From the NCBI GenBank assembly GCA_937874315.1, contig CALNAE010000129.1, positions 1 through 51,808 on the forward strand: a DNA stretch of 51,808 nucleotides. Direction: 5' to 3'. Below, piece after piece: positions 1 through 9,053 of this stretch. A program made the position numbers and the translations under genes. The notes under the pieces were generated by a model. That model ran no database searches. It was not told the DNA's origin and saw nothing but the letters and a program-made list of their open reading frames with translations. Numbering within the stretch: the first letter of the stretch is position 1; each line of letters begins with the position of its first letter. Source of the DNA: an uncultured Bifidobacterium sp. GTDB taxonomy: Bacteria; Actinomycetota; Actinomycetes; Actinomycetales; Bifidobacteriaceae.

Positions 1-1171
1 GGGTGGAGGGCGGGGCAGGGTCGGGGCGGAGGGAAGGAGGGGGCGGTGGCCGGAGGGAACGTGCGCGGGCGGGGGCGTGCGGGCGGTCGGGCGGGGCGCG
101 GGTGTGGGGGCCGGTGTGGAGGGCCGTCGTTGCGCCTGGGGCGAGGCGGCCGGCGGGGGCGGAAGCGGCTTGGAGCGCCGAGCGCGGACTGGCGGCGGGG
201 GGGGCGGCGGCGGGGGGGGCGGTGGCCGCCAGCGGTGCGGCGGCGGGTGCCAGGCGCGCGCCGGCGGCCACGGCACCGCCGACGCCGGTAGCCGCAGCGC
301 CAACCGCGACGGCGGTTCCGGCCGCGCCCAGCGCCGCGCCAGCCATCGCGCCCGCGCCGAGCTGCGGCGCACCGGACACCAAGCCGGTCGCAATGCCCGG
401 CCCGTAGATGCCGAGCGCAAGCAAGGCGAGCGAGGCCAACATCACGACAAGCGCGTGGTCGAGGGATGGTTCGCCGGGCGTGACCTGGAACTCGGCGAAC
501 AAGCCCGTGCCGATGCCGACGATGACGGCCAGCACCAGCACCTTGATACCGGCCGATACCACGTTGCCGAGCACCTTTTCAGCGAGGAACGCGGTCTTGT
601 TCCAGAGTGCGAACGGCACCAGCACGAAGCCGGCCAACGTGGTCAGCTTGAACTCGATGAGGGTGATGAAAAGCTGGATCGCCAGCACGAAGAAACAGAG
701 GATCACCACCAGCCATGCGAGGAACAGCACGAGGATGGCATCGAGGTTCGCAAATACCTCGGGGAATCCCATCATGTCGTCGAGCTGAAGGAAGATCGGC
801 CCGCCCGCATCAAGGCCAACCTTCGCCAGCCGCCCCGGCTGCAAGAAGTTCTCCATCGTCAGCATCGAGCCGGTGGCCGTCAGGCCCAGCCCGGCGAACG
901 AGCGGAACACGATGCCGGCCAGCAGATTGAAGTTGTTGATGATGTAGGCGAAGGCACCGACGTAGAGCACCTTGCGGATGAGCTTCGCCATCACGTCTTC
1001 GCCTTGGCCCGTGGCGTGGCCGAGCGCCCAATACAAGCCGGCCAGCGTCATGTCGATCGCCACCAGCGTTGCGGTCAGGAACGCGACTTCGCCATGCAGC
1101 AGCCCAAAGCCGGAGTCGATGTAGCGCGAGAACGTATCGAGGAAGCGGTCGATGATGGTCACATCGTTCAT
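1..1171 (-). CDS. trbL: TrbL, VirB6-like polytopic inner-membrane protein of the T4SS (partial, C-terminus outside window)
   Basis: TrbL is the multi-pass inner-membrane channel component of the P-type conjugation pore. Reading leftward from ATG at 1171 (starts MNDVTIIDRF), the protein has several long hydrophobic stretches, including one near residues 155-180 (ILVLFLAWLVVILCFFVLAI), then an Ala/Gly-rich tail typical of TrbL. Its start overlaps the stop of the upstream lipoprotein gene by ATGA, so the two are translationally coupled. The stop codon lies beyond position 1. From about residue 310 onward (bases 1-250) the sequence turns into Pro/Arg/Ala low complexity encoded by G/C homopolymers. 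This is probably sequencing or assembly error rather than the true tail. Identity is firm from position in the trb operon and topology. Confidence 0.85.
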   Translation of the reverse strand, partial: MNDVTIIDRFLDTFSRYIDSGFGLLHGEVAFLTATLVAIDMTLAGLYWALGHATGQGEDVMAKLIRKVLYVGAFAYIINNFNLLAGIVFRSFAGLGLTATGSMLTMENFLQPGRLAKVGLDAGGPIFLQLDDMMGFPEVFANLDAILVLFLAWLVVILCFFVLAIQLFITLIEFKLTTLAGFVLVPFALWNKTAFLAEKVLGNVVSAGIKVLVLAVIVGIGTGLFAEFQVTPGEPSLDHALVVMLASLALLALGIYGPGIATGLVSGAPQLGAGAMAGAALGAAGTAVAVGAAATGVGGAVAAGARLAPAAAPLAATAPPAAAPPAASPRSALQAASAPAGRLAPGATTALHTGPHTRAPPDRPHAPARARSLRPPPPPSLRPDPAPPST

Positions 1172-1491
1172 GGCGCAGCCTCCGCAGCGGCGAGCGGCGC
1201 GTCGCCTTCCTGCATGTCGTCGGACGTGTCGAAGCTCGCCGGTATCGGCGGCAGTTCGGCCAGCGTCCGGTATTCGTCCGGCCCGGTCTGGCCGGCAAAG
1301 AAGCGCCGCCGGAACGCTTCGGCGGCAGCGCGACACGCTTCCTCTCCCACGGCTCGCCGATCCGCCGTGCATTGCGTGCGCAACGCCTTGAGCCGCACGG
1401 GATCAGCCGCCAGCGCATCGGCCAGGTTTTCGGCTGGCTGCTGGCCGCACGCAGCCAGCAGCACGGTCAGCAGGATGGGAGCGTGTCGCAT
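1168..1491 (-). CDS. EexN/TrbK-type entry-exclusion lipoprotein, copy A
   Basis: A 107-aa small lipoprotein between trbJ and trbL, the position where TrbK-type entry-exclusion proteins sit. The N-terminus MRHAPILLTVLLAACG carries a clear lipobox (LAAC), so the mature protein should be lipid-anchored at a Cys near residue 15. The mature part contains the words DPVRLKALRTQC and a second Cys (EEACRAAAEAFRRRFF). The same pattern recurs in the 89-aa lipoprotein at 9054-9323. Surface exclusion (blocking redundant transfer into cells that already hold the element) is the known role of this family. The stop overlaps the trbL start. The 12-base gap to trbJ indicates the same transcript. Confidence 0.75.
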   Translation of the reverse strand: MRHAPILLTVLLAACGQQPAENLADALAADPVRLKALRTQCTADRRAVGEEACRAAAEAFRRRFFAGQTGPDEYRTLAELPPIPASFDTSDDMQEGDAPLAAAEAAP

Positions 1492-1503
1492 GGCCGTCTC
1501 CCG

Positions 1504-2241
1504 TCAGTTGGAGTAGAAGTCCACGCGCTGCGGCGTGTACGGCGTGCCAGTGCCGATGAAGCGCCGCCGCACTTCGCGGGCGCGTTCGACGGCGGCGGCC
1601 TGCCGCGCCAGTTCCAGCGAGGCCGCCCGGTCTTGCGTGAGCTGGAGCTGCTGGGCCTGGATGGACTGCTTCGCCTGCAAGGCAAGAAGCTGGTTGGTCG
1701 CCTGCATGGCTTGCAGCGCGCCGGTGGCCGACTGGCTCTGGCTCACGAGGTCGGTCAGCGCGCTTTCGTCTTGCGCGAGGTTCTGCGACACCTGCGCCTG
1801 CATCCGCATCGCGGTGTGCAGGCCGTTCAAGGTGTTCTGCCAGCGTTCGCGGGCGTCCTGCGCCATGCGGTCGCCGCTGATGGTGGCCGCGTACTGGTCG
1901 GGGTACAGGCGCGCGAACGTGGCATCCATGCTCTGCACGTCGTAGGCCAGCCCTTGCGCCTCGGCGATCAGGCGTTCGGTGGTGGCGAGCGTCGAGCGCA
2001 GCCGGTTGACGATGTTGAAGTCGAGGCTCGTCAAGTTGCGGGCCTGGTTCATCAACATCTGCGCCTCGTTCTGGAGCTGGTTGATCTGGTTGTTGATCTG
2101 CTCCAGCGTGCGGACGGCGGTGAGCGTGTTCTGCACGAAGTTGGACGGGTCGAATACGGTGATGGCCGCCGCTGGCTGCGCGAGCAGCAGCGAGCCAGCC
2201 AGCACGGCAGCGAGCGAAGCGGAAAGGACACGGGTTCTCAT
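1504..2241 (-). CDS. trbJ: TrbJ, VirB5-like T4SS pilus-associated protein
   Basis: A 245-aa exported protein of the conjugative pore, VirB5-like and probably a minor pilus component. The start was set at ATG 2241 because it gives a classic signal peptide (MRTRVLSASLAAVLAGSLLLAQPAAA) and overlaps the trbE stop by ATGA. An upstream in-frame extension is open but would bury the signal peptide. After the signal the protein is a long amphipathic helix region rich in Gln/Asn (LEQINNQINQLQNEAQML), as expected for TrbJ. The C-terminus ends TPQRVDFYSN. Order trbE-trbJ-eexN-trbL matches Tn4371-family elements. Confidence 0.88.
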   Translation of the reverse strand: MRTRVLSASLAAVLAGSLLLAQPAAAITVFDPSNFVQNTLTAVRTLEQINNQINQLQNEAQMLMNQARNLTSLDFNIVNRLRSTLATTERLIAEAQGLAYDVQSMDATFARLYPDQYAATISGDRMAQDARERWQNTLNGLHTAMRMQAQVSQNLAQDESALTDLVSQSQSATGALQAMQATNQLLALQAKQSIQAQQLQLTQDRAASLELARQAAAVERAREVRRRFIGTGTPYTPQRVDFYSN

Positions 2242-4688
2242 GGCGAAACCTCCAGCGGTTGCGTAGCGAGGAAGGAAGCCGCCGCCGGTGCGGACGGCAG
2301 CAGGTCGGCGGCCCAATCGAGGCCGCTGTGGCGCAGCCAGCCGCCGGCAAAGCCCGGCGTGCCGGCCTGCGCCAGCACGCGGTCTATGTCGCGTTGGTCT
2401 TGCGGTGTGGATGCGCCCGCGAATGCGAGCGCGACCGGCCCCAGGTCGAGGTCGAACAGGCGATTGCCTAATCTGGATTGGTAGTAGTAGTCGCGCTTAG
2501 GCTGCGCGGTGGCGACAATTTCGATCTGCCGGCTGTTGAGGCCGAAGCCCTCGTAGATCGTGCGAATCTGCGGCTCGGTGGCCTGCGGGTTAGGGAGAAA
2601 AATCCTGCTCGCGCAGCTCTCGATGATCGCGGGCGCGATGCTCGAATCCTTGATGTCCGCGAGCGACTGCGTGGCGAAGATGACGCTGACGTTCTTCTTG
2701 CGCAGCGTCTTGAGCCACTGACGGATGCGCGCGGCGAATACCGGGTCGTCGAGGAACAACCAGGCTTCATCGAGGATCAGCAGCGTCGGCGCACCGTCGA
2801 ACCGCTCATCGAAGCGCGCAAAGAGGTAATGCAGCACGGCCATGACGGCGGCCTTGCTGTGCATCAGCTCCTCCATCTCGAAGCCCTGCACGTCGGCCAG
2901 CCCCAGCCGGTCGCGGTCGGCATCGAGCAGCTTGCCGTGTGCGCCGCCGAGCACATACGGCGCGAGCGCCTGCCGCAGCGCGTTGGATTGCAGCAGCACC
3001 GAGAACCCGGTGAGCGTGCGCTGTTCCAGCGGTGCGCCGGCGAGGCTGCCGAGCGCCGACCAGATCGCCACCTTCTCGTCGGGGCCGATGGCGACGCCTT
3101 CATGGCGCAGCCGACCCTCGATCCACTCGGCGGCCCAGGTGCGATAGCCCTCTTGGTCAATGCGCGCGAGCGGCTGGAACGCGATGCCGCCATCGGCGCC
3201 AAGGTCGTAGTGCTCGCCGCCGAGGCCGAGGATGGTGGCGCGCATCGAGCGCCCCATGTCGAAGGCGAAGATCCGTGCGCCGCGATAGCGGCGGAACTGC
3301 AAGACCAGCAGCGCCAGCAGGACGGACTTGCCCATGCCGGTCGGGCCGGCGACCAGCGTGTGCCCCACGTCGCCGATGTGCGTGACCAGCCGGAACGGTG
3401 TCGCGCCTTCGGTGCGGGTGACAACCAGCGGCGGGCCGTCGAGGTGGTCGTTCTTCTCCGGCCCCGCCCACACCGCCGATTCCGGCATCAGGTGCGCCAG
3501 GTTCAACGTCGAGACGATGGGCTGGCGCACGTTGGCGTAGGCATTGCCCGGCACCGACGACAGCCACGCCTCCACGGCGTTGAGCGTTTCGGGAATGGTG
3601 ACGTGGCCGCGCCCCTGAATCGCACGCTCCACCATGCGCAGCTTTTCATCGGCCGCATTGGCGTCGGTGTCGAGCACGGTCACGGTCGCGGTGATGTAGC
3701 CGTAGGCGACTTGATCGCTGCCGAGTTCCTGCATCGCCGCGTCCGCGTCGGCGGCCTTGTTGCTGGCGTCGGTATCGACCAGCGGGCTTTCCTGCTGGAA
3801 GATCGTTTCGCGCAGCAGCGCGAGCACGTTCTTGCGCTTGGCGAACCATTGACGGCGCAGGCGACCGAGTTCCTTTTCGGCCTCGGCCTTGTCCATGCAG
3901 ATGAAGCGCGTGCTCCAGCGGTACGCGAAGCCCAGCCGGTTCAGGTCGTCGAGAATCCCTGGCCAGGTCGAAGTCGGAAAGCCGCGCACGGTGACGACGC
4001 GCAGGTGTTGGTCGCCCAGCATGGGCGCTAGCCCGCCAATCAGCGGCGCGTCGGCCAGCAGCGCATCGAGATGGAACGGCACTTCAGGCACGCCCACGCG
4101 ATAGCGCCGCGTCGAGATGGTGCCGTGCAGGTAGGTCAGCGTTTCGGCATCGTCGAGCCACGCGATTTCCGGCATCACGCCATCGAGCAAGTCGTACAGG
4201 CGTTCCGTCTCCGCGACGAAGGCGGTCAAGCGCTCGCGCCAGTCCACGCCTTCGGTGGGCCGGTTCTCGTACAGCAGCCCGGCGGCGCGGGCGCGCGCTT
4301 CCTCCGGCGGCAGGTATTGCAGCGTCAGGTGATAGACACTCTCGAAGTGGCTACCCGATTCCTCGAAGGTCGCGCGGCGTTCCTCGTCCACCAGCCACGA
4401 CAGTGGTTCGGGAAACTCGGAGTGCGGATAGTCCGCCGCTGGGCGGCGTTCGGCTTCGATGTAGAAGGCCCAGCCGGAACCGCAGCGGCGCAGCGCGTTG
4501 TTCTGCCGCGCCGCCGTGGCGATCAGCTCGCCTTGCGTGGCGCTGTCGAGGTCGGGGCCACGGAACCGCGCCGTGCGCTGGAAACTGCCGTCCTTGTTGA
4601 GCACGACACCCGGCGCGACCAATCCGGCCCACGGGAGCCAGTCGGCGAGCAAGGCCGGACGCTGGCGATATTCGGCGAGGTTGAGCAT
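2238..4688 (-). CDS. trbE: TrbE, VirB4-family ATPase of conjugative T4SS
   Basis: An 816-aa VirB4-like ATPase that powers pilus assembly and substrate transfer at the cytoplasmic face of the inner membrane. Walker A (GPTGMGKS) is at about residue 447 and Walker B (LLILDEAWLFL) lies roughly 190 residues later, followed by the conserved LRKKNVSVIFATQS segment. The start at ATG 4688 (MLNLAEYRQRP) was preferred to longer in-frame starts because MLNLxEYR is the family N-terminus and a GGAGG-type ribosome site (gagggaggac) precedes it. It lies 14 bases downstream of the trbD stop and overlaps trbJ by ATGA. Length is normal for TrbE/CagE proteins. Confidence 0.93.
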   Translation of the reverse strand: MLNLAEYRQRPALLADWLPWAGLVAPGVVLNKDGSFQRTARFRGPDLDSATQGELIATAARQNNALRRCGSGWAFYIEAERRPAADYPHSEFPEPLSWLVDEERRATFEESGSHFESVYHLTLQYLPPEEARARAAGLLYENRPTEGVDWRERLTAFVAETERLYDLLDGVMPEIAWLDDAETLTYLHGTISTRRYRVGVPEVPFHLDALLADAPLIGGLAPMLGDQHLRVVTVRGFPTSTWPGILDDLNRLGFAYRWSTRFICMDKAEAEKELGRLRRQWFAKRKNVLALLRETIFQQESPLVDTDASNKAADADAAMQELGSDQVAYGYITATVTVLDTDANAADEKLRMVERAIQGRGHVTIPETLNAVEAWLSSVPGNAYANVRQPIVSTLNLAHLMPESAVWAGPEKNDHLDGPPLVVTRTEGATPFRLVTHIGDVGHTLVAGPTGMGKSVLLALLVLQFRRYRGARIFAFDMGRSMRATILGLGGEHYDLGADGGIAFQPLARIDQEGYRTWAAEWIEGRLRHEGVAIGPDEKVAIWSALGSLAGAPLEQRTLTGFSVLLQSNALRQALAPYVLGGAHGKLLDADRDRLGLADVQGFEMEELMHSKAAVMAVLHYLFARFDERFDGAPTLLILDEAWLFLDDPVFAARIRQWLKTLRKKNVSVIFATQSLADIKDSSIAPAIIESCASRIFLPNPQATEPQIRTIYEGFGLNSRQIEIVATAQPKRDYYYQSRLGNRLFDLDLGPVALAFAGASTPQDQRDIDRVLAQAGTPGFAGGWLRHSGLDWAADLLPSAPAAASFLATQPLEVSP

Positions 4689-4702
4689 CGCGGTGTCCTC
4701 CC

Positions 4703-4972
4703 TCACACGTCCAGCAGCGGTTTGTGTTTGAGGTGGCGCGCGAACACCTGCATGAAATGCGCATCGACGCGCGCGCCCCACACGGCGAGCGAGTGGCCGA
4801 CGATCCAGAGCACCAGCCCCGGAATCCACATTTGCAGGCCGAGGCCAACCGCAGCGGCCAGCGTGCCGTTGGCAATCGCCACGGTGCGCGGTGCACCGCC
4901 TAGCAGAATCGGCTCGGTCAACGAGCGATGCAGCGGCACCTCGAAGCCCGGCAGGTCGTGGGTCGTGCTCAT
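4703..4972 (-). CDS. trbD: TrbD, VirB3-like T4SS membrane protein
   Basis: An 89-aa VirB3-like inner-membrane protein that works with the VirB4-type ATPase. It begins MSTTHDLPGFEVPLHRSLTE, the usual cytosolic lead-in (the 'PLHRSLTEP' stretch is typical), then has one or two closely spaced hydrophobic segments (TVAIANGTLAAAVGLGL and IPGLVLWIVGHSLAVW). The start overlaps the trbC stop (4969-4972 ATGA). Short length and order between trbC and trbE make the call secure. Confidence 0.88.
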   Translation of the reverse strand: MSTTHDLPGFEVPLHRSLTEPILLGGAPRTVAIANGTLAAAVGLGLQMWIPGLVLWIVGHSLAVWGARVDAHFMQVFARHLKHKPLLDV

Positions 4973-5349
4973 ACGACAGCCCCGCCGGAGAAGCTGAAGA
5001 ACGACAGGAAGAATGAGGACGCGGCGAAGGCGATGCTCAACCCGAACACGATCTGGATGAGCTTGCGGAAGCCGCCCGACGTATCGCCGAAGGCCAGCGC
5101 GAGGCCAGTGGAAATGATGATGATGACGGCGACGATGCGCGCGACCGGCCCCTGGATGGATTCAAGGATGGATTCGAGCGGGCTTTCCCACGGCATCGAC
5201 GAACCGGATGCCTTCGCGGTGCCAGCCGCCATCAGCATCACCGCAGCGGTCAGCAGACCGTGGTGTACGGGTGCGATCAGACGGCGCAGGCGTGCAGTGA
5301 TCGAAGCCGGATTTACGGAAAAGCGCAAAGCATGGGCAATCTGCGTCAT
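4969..5349 (-). CDS. trbC: TrbC, VirB2-like major pilin
   Basis: A 126-aa pilin precursor. A long N-terminal leader ends near AAGTAKAS, followed by the mature pilin with two hydrophobic helices (GPVARIVAVIIIISTGLALAFG and FGLSIAFAASSFFLSFF) joined by a short polar loop (DTSGGFRKL), the standard VirB2/TrbC layout. In RP4 the TrbC pilin is cyclised by the TraF peptidase, and a traF homologue is present here at 19530-20108. Start at ATG 5349 overlaps the trbB stop by ATGA. Longer in-frame extensions run antisense or through trbB and have no support. Confidence 0.88.
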   Translation of the reverse strand: MTQIAHALRFSVNPASITARLRRLIAPVHHGLLTAAVMLMAAGTAKASGSSMPWESPLESILESIQGPVARIVAVIIIISTGLALAFGDTSGGFRKLIQIVFGLSIAFAASSFFLSFFSFSGGAVV

Positions 5350-6374
5350 GGCAGTTCTCCAGAGTGGTCGGGGGATGGGAAAGACAGCGGCAGCTCTGGA
5401 TGCGGCGGTGGCTCCAGCACGTCCGCCAGGCGATAGCCCTCGCTGTCGTGGCCGACGACGCGGGCGATGCTCTCGATGCGGCGCTTGCGACCGCGGCCGG
5501 CGATGAACACAACGACGTTCACCGCTTCGGCGATCAGGGCGCGCGGCGGGTTCACCGCGACTTCGAGAACCAACTGCTCCAGACGCAGCAGTGCGCCCAA
5601 CGCGGAACCGGCGTGGATGGTGGCGATGCCGCCGGGATGGCCGGTGCCCCACACCTTCACCAAGTCGAGGGCTTCGCCGCCGCGTACTTCGCCGACGATC
5701 ACGCGGTCGGGACGCAGGCGCATCGTGGCGCGCACCAGTTCGGTCATCGACACGACACCCGCGCGTGTGCGCAGTGGTACGTGATCGCGTGCCGCGCATT
5801 GCAGTTCGATGGTGTCCTCCAGCACCAGCACGCGGTCGCCGGTGGCGGCGATTTCCGCAAGCAAGGCGTTGGCGAGCGTGGTCTTGCCAGTGCTGGTGCC
5901 GCCGGCGATGAGAATGTTCTGGCGTTCGCGCACGGCACGGCGCAGGAACTCGGCTTGCGGCGCGGACAGGATGCCGTCGGCGACATAGCGATCCAGGCCG
6001 ATGATGCTCACGGCGCGCTTGCGCAGCGCGAAGGCCGGGCCGGGTGCGGCCGGCGGCAGGATGCCCTCGAAGCGTTCGCCCGTTTCCGGCAGCTCGGCGG
6101 TCAACAGCGGTTGGCCGCGATGCACTTCCGCGCCGACGTGCGCGGCGACCAGGCGGATGATGCGTTCGCCATCTTCCTCGGACAGCTCCACGCCCAGCGG
6201 CGCGCGACCGGACGACAGCCGATCCACCCATAGGGTGTGGTCGGGGTTGAGCATGATTTCCACCACGTCCGGGTCTTCGAGCGCGGCGGCGATGACCGGC
6301 CCCATTGCCGTGCGCAACATGCGGATGCGACGATCGAGCGAGGTGATGGCGAAGGACTGCGGTTGCGCGCTCAT
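5346..6374 (-). CDS. trbB: TrbB, VirB11-type traffic ATPase
   Basis: A 342-aa hexameric secretion ATPase of the PulE/VirB11 superfamily. Walker A GGTSTGKT is at residues 158-165. The Asp box (LRPDRVIVGEVRGGEALD) and His box (GTGHPGGIATIHAGSA) follow in the usual order. The N-terminal domain has VEIMLNPDHTLWVDR, typical of TrbB. It starts at ATG 6374, overlapping the CopG-like gene stop by four bases, and its stop overlaps the trbC start. It is the first trb gene after traG-copG, as in Tn4371. Confidence 0.93.
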   Translation of the reverse strand: MSAQPQSFAITSLDRRIRMLRTAMGPVIAAALEDPDVVEIMLNPDHTLWVDRLSSGRAPLGVELSEEDGERIIRLVAAHVGAEVHRGQPLLTAELPETGERFEGILPPAAPGPAFALRKRAVSIIGLDRYVADGILSAPQAEFLRRAVRERQNILIAGGTSTGKTTLANALLAEIAATGDRVLVLEDTIELQCAARDHVPLRTRAGVVSMTELVRATMRLRPDRVIVGEVRGGEALDLVKVWGTGHPGGIATIHAGSALGALLRLEQLVLEVAVNPPRALIAEAVNVVVFIAGRGRKRRIESIARVVGHDSEGYRLADVLEPPPHPELPLSFPSPDHSGELP

Positions 6375-6835
6375 GTGGCACGCTCCTGCGCTTCGGCCAG
6401 CGCCGCCGCCTCATCGAGTCGTGCCGTGTCCGGTTGCAGTTCCTCCACTACGTCGCGCACGAGACTGCGACCACGCAGCAAGTGCCGACCGAGCTGTTCG
6501 ACGAACTGCTCGAAGCGTGCTTTGCCTTGTGCCTTCGCCGCTTCCTGATGCGCTTCGGGAACCGGCGTGCTGACCGTCAGGAAGTAGCGGACGAACAACG
6601 CCAACGTTTCGATCTCGATGTTCTGGTCGCGCTCCAGCCGCTCGAACTGGCGCGTCAGCCGGTCGAGCCGCTTGGCGATGGCCGCCTCCCGCTGGTCGCC
6701 CGCATCGGGCGACAGCCACGACGCCAACGCCGCCGCGACGATGGACGACTTCGACACGCCTTTCTTCGCGGCCAGTTCGTCGAGGCGCTTGGCGTGCTCG
6801 TGCGGAATGAACAGGTTGAGGCGGTACTGGCTCAT
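6371..6835 (-). CDS. CopG-like ribbon-helix-helix protein between traG and trbB
   Basis: A 154-aa protein with an N-terminal ribbon-helix-helix-like segment (YRLNLFIPHEHAKRLDELAAKKGVSKSSIV), then an alpha-helical region with a likely coiled coil (KRLDRLTRQFERLERDQNIEIETLALF). Proteins of this kind sit between traG and trbB in Tn4371-type elements and are annotated as CopG-family regulators. A role in regulating the trb operon or DNA binding at the pore is inference. It overlaps traG (6832-6835) and trbB (6371-6374) by ATGA, so it is tightly coupled to both. Confidence 0.8.
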   Translation of the reverse strand: MSQYRLNLFIPHEHAKRLDELAAKKGVSKSSIVAAALASWLSPDAGDQREAAIAKRLDRLTRQFERLERDQNIEIETLALFVRYFLTVSTPVPEAHQEAAKAQGKARFEQFVEQLGRHLLRGRSLVRDVVEELQPDTARLDEAAALAEAQERAT

Positions 6836-8832
6836 AGCTCGATCCCGTCCTGTTGGTCGAGGGACGCCAGCCGAGCCGTGCGTTGCATGGCCGGATCGAG
6901 TTGGCGAGGAAGCGGCAACGGCAGGTCGTCGTCATCGAGCAGCGCCAAGTCGTTGTCGGCCGGCTGCTGTTCGAGGCTGTAGGCGGCGACTTCGGACAGC
7001 TCCGGCTGCCGACGCGGGCCGCCGTCATCGGCGGTGCCAGTGCCCGACAGGTCAGTGGCAACGGCAGGCATTGCAGGCATGGCCGGAATCGCCAGCGCGC
7101 TCCAGTCGTCGGGGCGAGCCGGCGGCACGTCGGCATAGCGGTCAGCGACGAGCGCGGGCGGCGGCAACACGCGACGCTTGAAATTGGCGTCGGCGTAGTA
7201 GCGCAACTTCTTCGCGCGAATCGGTGCGACGCTGGATACCATCACCACGGCATCGTCGGGCGGGAGCTGCATCACTTCGCCCGGCGTCAGCAGCGGACGC
7301 GCGGTTTCCTGCCGCGACACCATCAGGTGCCCCAGCCACGGCGCGAGCCGGTGGCCGGCGTAGTTGCGCTGGGCGCGCAGCTCGGTCGCGGTGCCGAGCG
7401 TTTCGGAGATCCGTTTGGCCGTGCGTTCGTCGTTAGTGGCGAACGTCACCCGAACATGGCAGTTGTCGAGGATGGAATGGTTCTGGCCGTAGGCTTTGTC
7501 GATCTGGTTGAGCGACTGCGCGATGAGGAAGCTGCGGATGCCGTAACCGGCCATGAAGGCAAGCGCCGTCTCGAAGAAGTCGAGCCGACCGAGTGCAGGA
7601 AACTCGTCGAGCATCAGCAGCAGCTTGTGGCGGCGTGCGATGCCGTCACTGCCGTCGAGCGATTCAGTGAGGCGCCGGCCGATCTGGTTGAGAATCAGGC
7701 GCACCAACGGCTTCGTGCGGCTAATGTCCGAGGGCGGCACCACCAGGTACAGCGAGACGGGATGCTCGGATGCGATTAGGTCGGCGATGCGCCAGTCGCA
7801 GCGCGACGTGACTTCGGCCACGGTGGGGTCGCGGTACAGGCCGAGGAACGACATGGCCGTGGACAGCACGCCCGACCGCTCGTTGTCCGACTTGTTGAGC
7901 ACTTCGCGGGCAGCGGACGCGACGACAGGGTGCGGTGTATCGCCCAAGTGCTTCGTCGTCATCATCCGGTGAAGCGTCAACTCGAACGGACACGCGGGGT
8001 CGCTGAGGAAGTTGGCGACGCCGCGCAGCGTCTTGTCCTCGCCCGCATACAACACATGAAGGATCGCGCCGACCAGCAGCGCGTGCGAAGTTTTCTCCCA
8101 ATGGTTGCGACGTTCGAGCGCGCCTTCGGGATCAACGAGAATGTCCGCGATGTTCTGCACGTCGCGCACTTCATGCGCGCCGCGCCGCACTTCCAGCAGC
8201 GGGTTGTACGCGGCTGACTTGGCATCGGTCGGGTTGAACAGCAGGCAGTGCGAGAAGCGCGAACGCCAGCCGGCGGTGATCTGCCAGTTCTCGCCCTTGA
8301 TGTCGTGGATGACGGCGGATGCAGGCCACGAAAGCAGCGTTGGAACAACGAGGCCAACGCCCTTGCCGGAGCGCGTCGGCGCGAACGTCAGGACGTGTTC
8401 CGGGCCTTCGTGGCGCAGGTATTGGCCGCGATGCAGACCGAGGAAAACACCCGCAGACTTGTCGAGGCCAGCCTTGTATATGTCGGCGACTTCTGCCCAA
8501 CGCGCCGAGCCGTAAGTCGTGACGAGCTTCGATTGCCGCGAGCGCCACACCGACATGACGATGGCGACAACCACGGCGACCAGGCCGCTACCGCCTGCGA
8601 TTGCGCCGCCGATGTTGAAGATGCGCGGCGCGTAGGCATCGTAGGCGAACCACCACGGGAACAGTTGCCACGGGTGATAAACCGGCGTGCCGAAGAAGTC
8701 GAACCACGGCGAGCCAAGGCGTAGTTGGTAGCCCAAGGCTGCGGCCGTCCATTGCGTCGCGGCCCATACACCGGCGATCACAATGCCGAAAACAACGGCA
8801 ACTTGCCCGAACAGCACGCCTTGACCTTGCAT
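6832..8832 (-). CDS. traG: TraG, VirD4-type coupling protein
   Basis: A 666-aa T4SS coupling ATPase that brings the relaxase-DNA complex to the pore. It has N-terminal transmembrane segments (VAVVFGIVIAGVWAATQW and AIAGGSGLVAVVVAIVMSVW), Walker A around residue 150 (APTRSGKGVGLVVPTLL) and Walker B around residue 407 (LLLMLDEFPALGRLDFFE). The ATG at 8832 (MQGQGVLFGQ) is favoured over an upstream GTG at 8868 because GGAGG sits 5-9 bases before it. It is the first gene of the leftward operon, and the 220 bases upstream are AT-rich relative to neighbours, consistent with a promoter. Confidence 0.93.
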   Translation of the reverse strand: MQGQGVLFGQVAVVFGIVIAGVWAATQWTAAALGYQLRLGSPWFDFFGTPVYHPWQLFPWWFAYDAYAPRIFNIGGAIAGGSGLVAVVVAIVMSVWRSRQSKLVTTYGSARWAEVADIYKAGLDKSAGVFLGLHRGQYLRHEGPEHVLTFAPTRSGKGVGLVVPTLLSWPASAVIHDIKGENWQITAGWRSRFSHCLLFNPTDAKSAAYNPLLEVRRGAHEVRDVQNIADILVDPEGALERRNHWEKTSHALLVGAILHVLYAGEDKTLRGVANFLSDPACPFELTLHRMMTTKHLGDTPHPVVASAAREVLNKSDNERSGVLSTAMSFLGLYRDPTVAEVTSRCDWRIADLIASEHPVSLYLVVPPSDISRTKPLVRLILNQIGRRLTESLDGSDGIARRHKLLLMLDEFPALGRLDFFETALAFMAGYGIRSFLIAQSLNQIDKAYGQNHSILDNCHVRVTFATNDERTAKRISETLGTATELRAQRNYAGHRLAPWLGHLMVSRQETARPLLTPGEVMQLPPDDAVVMVSSVAPIRAKKLRYYADANFKRRVLPPPALVADRYADVPPARPDDWSALAIPAMPAMPAVATDLSGTGTADDGGPRRQPELSEVAAYSLEQQPADNDLALLDDDDLPLPLPRQLDPAMQRTARLASLDQQDGIEL

Positions 8833-9053
8833 CTCGGCCTCCGCTTTCTCCTGCGCAACACGCGGCACAAAGGCGTGCCGTAGTTGCGAGGATTGGCGTC
8901 AGGTCAAGAAGCGGTCAAAGACCGTTATCGGGAGAAATATCGAGGAAAAAGCAATATTTCACGCAGGAACGTGTGAAAAGAAAACACTGAAAGCAATGGC
9001 GTGTTACAGCGTGTCGTGAAAATAATCAAAAAATCTTCACGGATTGCTCACGA
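8833..9053. promoter_or_regulatory. AT-rich leader upstream of traG
   Basis: The 221 bases between traG and the second lipoprotein gene carry no gene. The stretch 8,925-9,050 is much richer in A/T than the surrounding sequence. It contains an inverted repeat GAAATAT (8934-8940) / ATATTTC (8954-8960). It is the only gap upstream of the long traG-trb operon, so the operon promoter should lie here. No -35/-10 pair stood out strongly enough to call. Confidence 0.4.

Noticed and set aside
77..1516. Long rightward open frame over trbL and the lipoprotein gene
   Set aside because: It is antisense to trbL/eexN, has no family features, and is explained by high GC.
2478..4031. 517-codon rightward frame
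   Set aside because: Antisense shadow of trbE; composition rich in Arg/His/Gly with no motif.
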